Source: Blattamonas nauphoetae (taxonomy: Eukaryota; Preaxostyla; Oxymonadida). Taken from it: DNA of 64,000 nucleotides. The notes beneath the pieces were generated by a model. That model was not told where the DNA came from. It searched no databases and worked only from the letters and a program-made list of their open reading frames with translations. Both the position numbers and the translations under genes were made by a program. Where the stretch lies: assembly GCA_033064195.1 (NCBI GenBank), contig JARBJD010000207.1, positions 62,001-126,000 of the forward strand, written 5' to 3'. Positions 59,094 through 64,000 of the stretch are shown here, one piece after another; position 1 is the first letter of the stretch; every line of letters begins with the position of its first letter.

Positions 59094-59745
59094 GCAATTC
59101 TTGCCGTGCTGTTTGGGAACATTCAATATGAAACTTTCTTCCCAAATAACAGGGGGTTTTTTGAAGAGAGAAAATAACCAAGAACATACTGGTTCCTAAA
59201 ATGAGGACCAGTATCAGAAAAACAGTGACATGTGTTTTTGAACCATAAGAATCAAGAGCACATAATCGGTCAAACATTTCTGAACAAAACGGTGATCGTG
59301 AGAAAGGATTGGGGAAATAAAGTTGTGAAATGTTTTGGTAACAACAGAATTCTGTGAGGTGTAACAAGTAATACATAAATGAGAAACTTGTGTCTGTGAA
59401 TAAAAAGCGTGTCCGACTTGGTCGTTTGAAAGAGGCAAACGCCAATTTTCTTTAAAATCCATCACGATAACTAAAGACTTATCGTCGATGTGTGAAGTGC
59501 ATTAATTGTAATAACTTCTTTGTTTTTCTGCTATTTTTTTATGTTTTTTGATTGTTTCTAATTCTTTTTTCTTTTTCTGTGAGTCTTTGGTTTGTTTCTT
59601 GTTTTTTTTTGCAGATGTTTCCCTCGCTGAAATATGGCGCAGATGTCTGTTCTTTTTGTTGCTTTTTTAAGAACATTTGTTTTTTTACAAAATGAAGAGT
59701 ATGACATTTTGGTTTTGCCTTCTTGGACCAATTCCTGGTGAAGGT
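59094..59745. repeat. Left arm of a long inverted repeat
   Basis: Pairs with 60823-61480 in inverted orientation. From 59106 to 59612 every base I checked is complementary to 61469-60963 with a constant position sum (120575), that is, 507 bp without indels. Further inward similarity falls to about 85 percent and fades near 59745. The outer ends share AATTCTTG and then part company; no clear target-site duplication flanks them. Two overlapping frames inside the arm (minus 59465-59214 and 59445-59089) are identical to frames in the other arm; neither shows a known family. Confidence 0.85.
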
Positions 59746-60168
59746 CTTTCTTCATTGATGATAGTAGTCTTGGCTCGACTTTTGGAGTGTTCTGAGAGGC
59801 AGGTTTGGATGGAGGTGATAATAGTTGGGTTGTTGAAGATTCATGAGTCAATTGTGGAGCGAGAAGGAAATCGTGATCGTCTTCGTCGAGTGAGTCAAGG
59901 ACAGACGGTTCTATCGAGAACACAAGCGAGCAATGTGAAAGGAAAAAGCAAACTACTCTTCTTCTGCTTCTTGGTGAGCTTTGACTGTGATTCGCAACCT
60001 GGCGATGTTTTGTCAAAAATCGCTTTCATCAATTCTTGATCGTCCTGAATATTGATTTGCTTTAAAGAAAGGAAAGAGAAAAAAGAGAGGTAACCTGTTT
60101 TGAGGCTGGACGACGTCGAGTGGGATTTCATGGCCTCCCACCGATTTTGTCGAATCGGGAGTGGGCAT
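59558..60168 (-). CDS. Small Lys-rich protein of the inverted-repeat unit, unknown
   Basis: Model: exons 60168-60115, 60059-59957 and 59910-59558, introns 55 and 46 nt, 169 residues, ending inside the left arm. The protein has an acidic N-terminal half (QINIQDDQELMKAIFDK, SVLDSLDEDDHDFLL), Ser/Pro-rich middle and very basic C-terminus (KKTRNKPKTHRKRKKN). The second and third exons agree in phase; the first exon is least sure. A diverged, interrupted copy lies in the right half of the palindrome in opposite orientation, sharing FCKKT, KRTD, IFQRGKH and the basic tail. No homologue is recalled; a nucleic-acid-binding role is only a guess from charge. Confidence 0.4.
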
Positions 60169-60204
60169 AGTAGTATACCCCCTCCTCGACGTCAAATCCG
60201 GCTG

Positions 60205-60402
60205 CTAGTGTCTCGCCAAGTGAGACAAACTATTGTAATAAGCCAGGACAATCTCCTTTACGTCCCTCAGGTCATGACGACTATCCAGAGCTTTGATGAG
60301 AAGAGCTGCTGGATAGTCGCTATGAAGTTTGACGAGAAGGTCACAAATCGACTTCCCGTGTGTACTGGTTGTGGAATTTGGTTTAGCGAAGTATTTTTCC
60401 AT
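60205..60402 (-). CDS. Small ORF in the palindrome spacer, unknown
   Basis: A 65-residue frame starting MEKYFAKPNSTTSTHGKS and containing DLLVKLHSDYPAALLIKALD and DVKEIVLAYYNSLSHL, ending in TAG. Amphipathic, helix-like composition and balanced residues suggest real coding sequence. It lies directly upstream of the Lys-rich small gene on the same strand and could be an earlier exon or a separate cistron. No family was recognised. Confidence 0.35.
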   Translation of the reverse strand: MEKYFAKPNSTTSTHGKSICDLLVKLHSDYPAALLIKALDSRHDLRDVKEIVLAYYNSLSHLARH

Positions 60403-60663
60403 TCTGACGGAAATTTTTGATGGGATTGGTTTCTTTTAGTTGTTTGGAGAAAATGTGTTGGGATGCTCCTGAAACTAGATACACAATCACAGTGGACCCA
60501 CAACACATTACCCATCCTCCTCAAATGGCCTCCTCCAACTTCAAACCCATCTCTAAATGACCTCCTCCCTCCCCCACATACTCGTCAAATGATCTCTTCC
60601 TTCCTCCAACACAACCCCCCATGACCTAAGTATGCCCACTCTTCCCCTCCAATCTACCTGATA

Positions 60664-61017
60664 TTGCCCACACTCTTCCCCGAATCAACCGACGAAGGTG
60701 ACATCACATTCCTCCTCACTCCTTCTCATCCTTCATCCGAATCCATCCCAAATCAGTCTTCTGTCAATAGAGTGCCAAAACAAAACACAAAAGAAGAAAT
60801 CCGACTTCTAGAAACGACCAAAAAAGCCATCCACCAGAAGCTCGTACAATAAGGGAAAACAACTATGTCATACTCTTCATTCTGCCAAAAAACTAAAAAA
60901 GTCCTCAAAAAACCAACAAAACGAACAGATCTCTGCTCCATATTTCAGCGAGGGAAACATCCGCAAAAAAAAACAAGAAACAAACCAAAGACTCACAGAA
61001 AAAGAAAAAAGAATTAG
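60664..61017 (+). pseudogene. Degenerate inverted copy of the Lys-rich small gene
   Basis: The plus strand carries a diverged copy of the left-half gene's last exon: TDEGDITFLLTPSHPSSES, TTKKAIHQKLVQ, then MSYSSFCQKT, KRTDLCSIFQRGKH and the same basic tail ending at the mirrored stop. The frame is interrupted once relative to the left copy, so it is probably not functional. Divergence here against perfect identity in the adjacent arm suggests that the arms were homogenised or duplicated later than this part. Confidence 0.5.
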
Positions 61018-61480
61018 AAACAATCAAAAAACATAAAAAAATAGCAGAAAAACAAAGAAGTTATTACAATTAATGCACTTCACACATCGACGATAAGTCT
61101 TTAGTTATCGTGATGGATTTTAAAGAAAATTGGCGTTTGCCTCTTTCAAACGACCAAGTCGGACACGCTTTTTATTCACAGACACAAGTTTCTCATTTAT
61201 GTATTACTTGTTACACCTCACAGAATTCTGTTGTTACCAAAACATTTCACAACTTTATTTCCCCAATCCTTTCTCACGATCACCGTTTTGTTCAGAAATG
61301 TTTGACCGATTATGTGCTCTTGATTCTTATGGTTCAAAAACACATGTCACTGTTTTTCTGATACTGGTCCTCATTTTAGGAACCAGTATGTTCTTGGTTA
61401 TTTTCTCTCTTCAAAAAACCCCCTGTTATTTGGGAAGAAAGTTTCATATTGAATGTTCCCAAACAGCACTACAAGAATTA
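60823..61480. repeat. Right arm of the long inverted repeat
   Basis: Mirror of 59094-59745. The identical core is 60963-61469. Plus-strand frames 61110-61361 and 61130-61522 repeat the left-arm frames; the second has a hydrophobic stretch (VTVFLILVLILGTSMFLVIF) that could be a membrane helix. The spacer between identical cores is 1350 bp. Confidence 0.85.
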
Positions 61481-63098
61481 ATCGCTTATGCCGTAATTTT
61501 GTTCGTGACTTTGGACTTTTGAGAACCTTGCGAAGGGCTTGTCACAAAACCTTCACTCCCTTTTTATAAGTGTATTTCCCTGTCTTGCTACAGCGATGGA
61601 TGTTCCTGCCATGGGTAGTCTCGCCTTTTTCACTTCTTTTGATTGGTTTTGGCGAGCTAGTGTACCTCGTTTGGACGGGAGAAGAAACCGGAACATCTTG
61701 ATCTTCTGCTTGAATATCCGGCATAATGTGCGGCCATGGAGCATCGGTGGCTCTGGATCGACAGTATCTTGGATTTCAAGGACAAATATGGACAATCAGT
61801 GAAAAAAAATGGACCTAAGTGATACAAGGCCAATAATAGTGGTGTCACCAATACGTCTGGTGTCGCCAATTCGGCCTTTTTCAATGACAAATCATACTTC
61901 TCCAACGAATACAGAAGTTACTTTTTTGAATTGGATCCTGATGCAAAGACTCTGGAATAAGAAAGAATCCCAAAATGTGAGTTCCATTGCGATGTAGTTT
62001 TGGATTTATTGTTGGTGAAATCGAATTTGTACTGGCTTATATGGCGACGATAACCAGACATCGGTTTTAGAACACAATAATCAATTGTTTTCTTAAACAT
62101 TACTTGTTTGAGAAAAACAGCCATTCTTCACATCATACCCAATGCACTTTTTTTCTGTTTTTTATTAAAAAGTCGGTTCACCAAAAATGTTTCTGTGGAA
62201 CATTTCATCAAAATTGGTTCACGTTTTGTGAAGATTTGAGAACTTCAATTTTGAAGCATCTTTTGACAACGTTCCACAAAGGTTGAAACTTTTTTCTCTG
62301 TTTTTCGCTTTTTGAACTCGAACAAAGTTAATCCAACTCTAGAACCACTTTGACAGAAATGAAAACAATCTCATCACGTTTCAAGACAACTGAGGTTGAT
62401 GGTTTGCTTGCCACGGCTTCAATTCCGATCCAATCTTCATCAACGAACTCATTGGTGTCGTCCCGAGCCGGTAATATTTCAAATTCAGAATAGAAATCTT
62501 CAACGGTTATCGTTGAATGTTCACCATTGTGAAATATTGATTAGATGACTCTGCTTCAAGTGTATTGAACGTCATCCAGAGTACAATTCATCAAGTACCG
62601 TAGTTGTAGCAATGTGAAAGTGTCGGTTCAAAAATAGAGTGGGTCAACTTAGGACTGTTCTGCAGAACTGCGATTCGGCCATCAAATGGTATGCCACATG
62701 CGAAACGTTGTTGAACGAGCCACTGTCCTAAATGTTCAATTAAAAAGCGCTTTCTGACCCCATAACGAGGCAAAGCATTTCTGAGTTGAGACTAGATCCT
62801 TTCGAGTTGATGACGCATTCTGTTTCCTGTGTGACCCTATCAAAAGTAGTTATAGAGAAGAATTAAGAACCACGTTGGTCTCGATCGATAAATAGAAGTC
62901 AAATCTCAATTCCGATTGACCCACTTTTGAATCTTGAACTAAAAGTCTTTTATGCATTTTGACGATGTCAATATTTGACCTAAATTCCAAAAATATGTCA
63001 AATATTTGGACCTCTTTGAAGCGTCTTTTGAAGCAAATTTTGAGTGCTTTCAGAAAACAAAGTCGATTTCTTTTTATTCAATTTTTAATTTGGATAAA
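61481..63098. other. AT-rich gene-poor stretch with scattered small frames
   Basis: No confident gene. A minus-strand frame at 61795-61553 (80 codons, with TVDPEPPMLHGRTLC and LARQNQSKEVKKARLPMAG) is protein-like and basic, but lacks an upstream context and has no known family. The block at 61842-61880 repeats GTGTCACCAAT..GTC.CCAATTCGGC, seen also at 57532-57570. A 34-nt block near 62318-62351 (AACAAAGTTAATCCAACT...AGAACCACTT) recurs near 63716-63750. Confidence 0.4.
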
Positions 63099-63691
63099 AT
63101 GAGCTCTGTCTTGACACCAACTCAACTACTGGAAATTTTGGAGAAAGAAAAATTGATTCTGAAATCACCACCAACTCTCAATCGACAAGGAACAACATAT
63201 CTCACGGCGAGTACTTTCGAATACGTGCACGAAGATAAACCAGATGACATTTATCGAGCGTATGTCAATAATTTCGTCAAAGGATACAGACCACATCTGA
63301 ATCGCCAGAGATATCTTTCAGCATCTAATTGTTGCACGAAAGTAAAGTTTCTCGAATCATTGAAAATGAAAATTGTGAACTCATTTCTGAATACAAGTAT
63401 GCTGATTCACTTGTCACATACCGGTACGAAGGAATCGAATGGAAAGTGATTCCCTCGAAATGGATGAAAGGATATCGAGCTCATAATTGTCAACGAAAAC
63501 ATTACACTCAATCATTTGTTGAAAATGTATTGAAAAAAGAGAATTGCGAACTCATTGGAACATACACAAAGGTACTTGAGCCATTCAAATATCGCGATTT
63601 ACGAACAAAGAATGAGTATTACGTTCGACTAGACAATTGGTTGTATTTTGGAGACCGTCCTCACTTGAGAAAGTACCACGAGAGGTCATGA
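63099..63691 (+). pseudogene. Relic of a short-repeat protein (phage/giant-virus-type repeats)
   Basis: About 195 codons of protein-like sequence with three to four diverged repeats of roughly 50-60 residues. Each repeat has a helix (ILEKEKLIL, RIIENENCELI, VLKKENCELI), a short strand pair (EYKYADSLVTYRYEG, TYTKVLEPFKYRD) and an end such as WKVIPSKWMKGYRAH, VNNFVKGYRPHLNR or LDNWLYFGDRPHL. Such repeats, often with zinc ligands and an endonuclease domain, are common in phage and giant-virus genes. Here the cysteines are mostly absent and no nuclease domain is visible. The region changes frame once, so it is either decayed or spliced. Viral origin is inference from family resemblance only. Confidence 0.4.
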
Positions 63692-64000
63692 AAACACTGA
63701 AAATCTATTTTTGACCACAACAAAGTGAATCCAACTTGAGAACCACTTCGAAAAAAATCGAAAAAAATTCTAAAATGTCGGGGACGATGTGAGTCGTCGA
63801 TCAAAACAATCCCGATGAAAATCGGTTGAGAATTCGTGGAGCTACGTACCGAACAGTGGTCGAAAAAGTGACCAAAAAGTCGATTTTCAGAACTTGCTTA
63901 AAACTGCTGCTATATGGCTCAAATACACCTCAAACACCTTCTAAAATTACAAAATCGATTTCAGAAGGTGAAATTCGCGATAAAAAACACTTTTGGGATT
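63692..64000. other. Non-coding end of window
   Basis: 309 bp of AT-rich sequence with no open frame of note. It carries the second copy of the AACAAAGT(G/T)AATCCAACT..AGAACCACTT block near 63716-63750. Confidence 0.45.

Noticed and set aside
1-64000. Reassigned stop codons (TAA/TAG as Gln, as in some oxymonads)
   Set aside because: TAA, TAG and TGA each end well-supported genes (SufB TAA, PITP TAG, RSP4/6 TAA, AK7 TGA), and Gln is coded by CAA/CAG in conserved sites.
1-64000. Bacterial origin suggested by SufB and the MMPL-like gene
   Set aside because: Many genes have GT..AG introns, and histone, TFIID and flagellar genes are present.
1-64000. tRNA or rRNA genes
   Set aside because: No segment with B-box-like GGTTCGAAT-type sequence in a cloverleaf context was recognised by eye; a covariance search would be needed to be sure.

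Overview
The window is nuclear DNA from a compact, intron-bearing protist genome. Spliceosomal introns are mostly 29-110 nt with GT..AG ends, and TAA, TAG and TGA are all used as stops, so the standard code applies. The gene set is that of a flagellated eukaryote: radial spoke protein RSP4/6, adenylate kinase 7, transition-zone TMEM231, a CEP135-like basal body protein, histone H4, importin-alpha, TAF2 and a TAF1B/Rrn7-like Pol I factor. It also carries a SufB scaffold of the bacterial-type SUF iron-sulfur system. SufB beside flagellar genes, with short introns and a standard code, fits a Preaxostyla (oxymonad-type) flagellate. That placement is inference from gene content, not proof.

Layout. 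1-12.5 kb: TAF2 (minus, running off the left edge), an acyl-CoA-synthetase-like gene (plus), a CBM48 protein with a C-terminal CaaX box (minus), thioredoxin (minus), HOP2 (plus) and AK7 (plus). 12.7-34.2 kb: two giant divergent genes separated by 55 bp, a 4076-residue unknown protein with an internal FUS-like Q/Y/G-rich segment (minus) and a multi-exon unknown protein of more than 2300 residues (plus). 34.3-38.3 kb: a PITP, TMEM231 and a histone H4 with an altered tail (all minus). 38.4-46.3 kb: a possible small gene, importin-alpha (plus), a CEP135-like gene (minus), RSP4/6 (plus) and SufB (plus). 46.5-55.8 kb: TAF1B-like (minus), a VPS9-domain GEF (plus) and an MMPL/RND-type membrane protein (minus).

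55.8-64 kb is a different landscape: AT-rich, gene-poor and full of diverged repeats. It contains an inverted repeat with two 507-bp arms that read as identical (59106-59612 and 60963-61469) around a 1.35-kb spacer with small unknown ORFs, and a repeat-protein relic near 63.1-63.7 kb of a type often seen in phage and giant-virus genes.

Four genes (AK7, TMEM231, CEP135-like, RSP4/6) belong to the flagellum, basal body or transition zone; most others are housekeeping. Several head-to-head pairs share promoters of 48-75 bp. Exon models were made by eye from frame continuity, GT/AG ends and recalled family sequences; no search was run.
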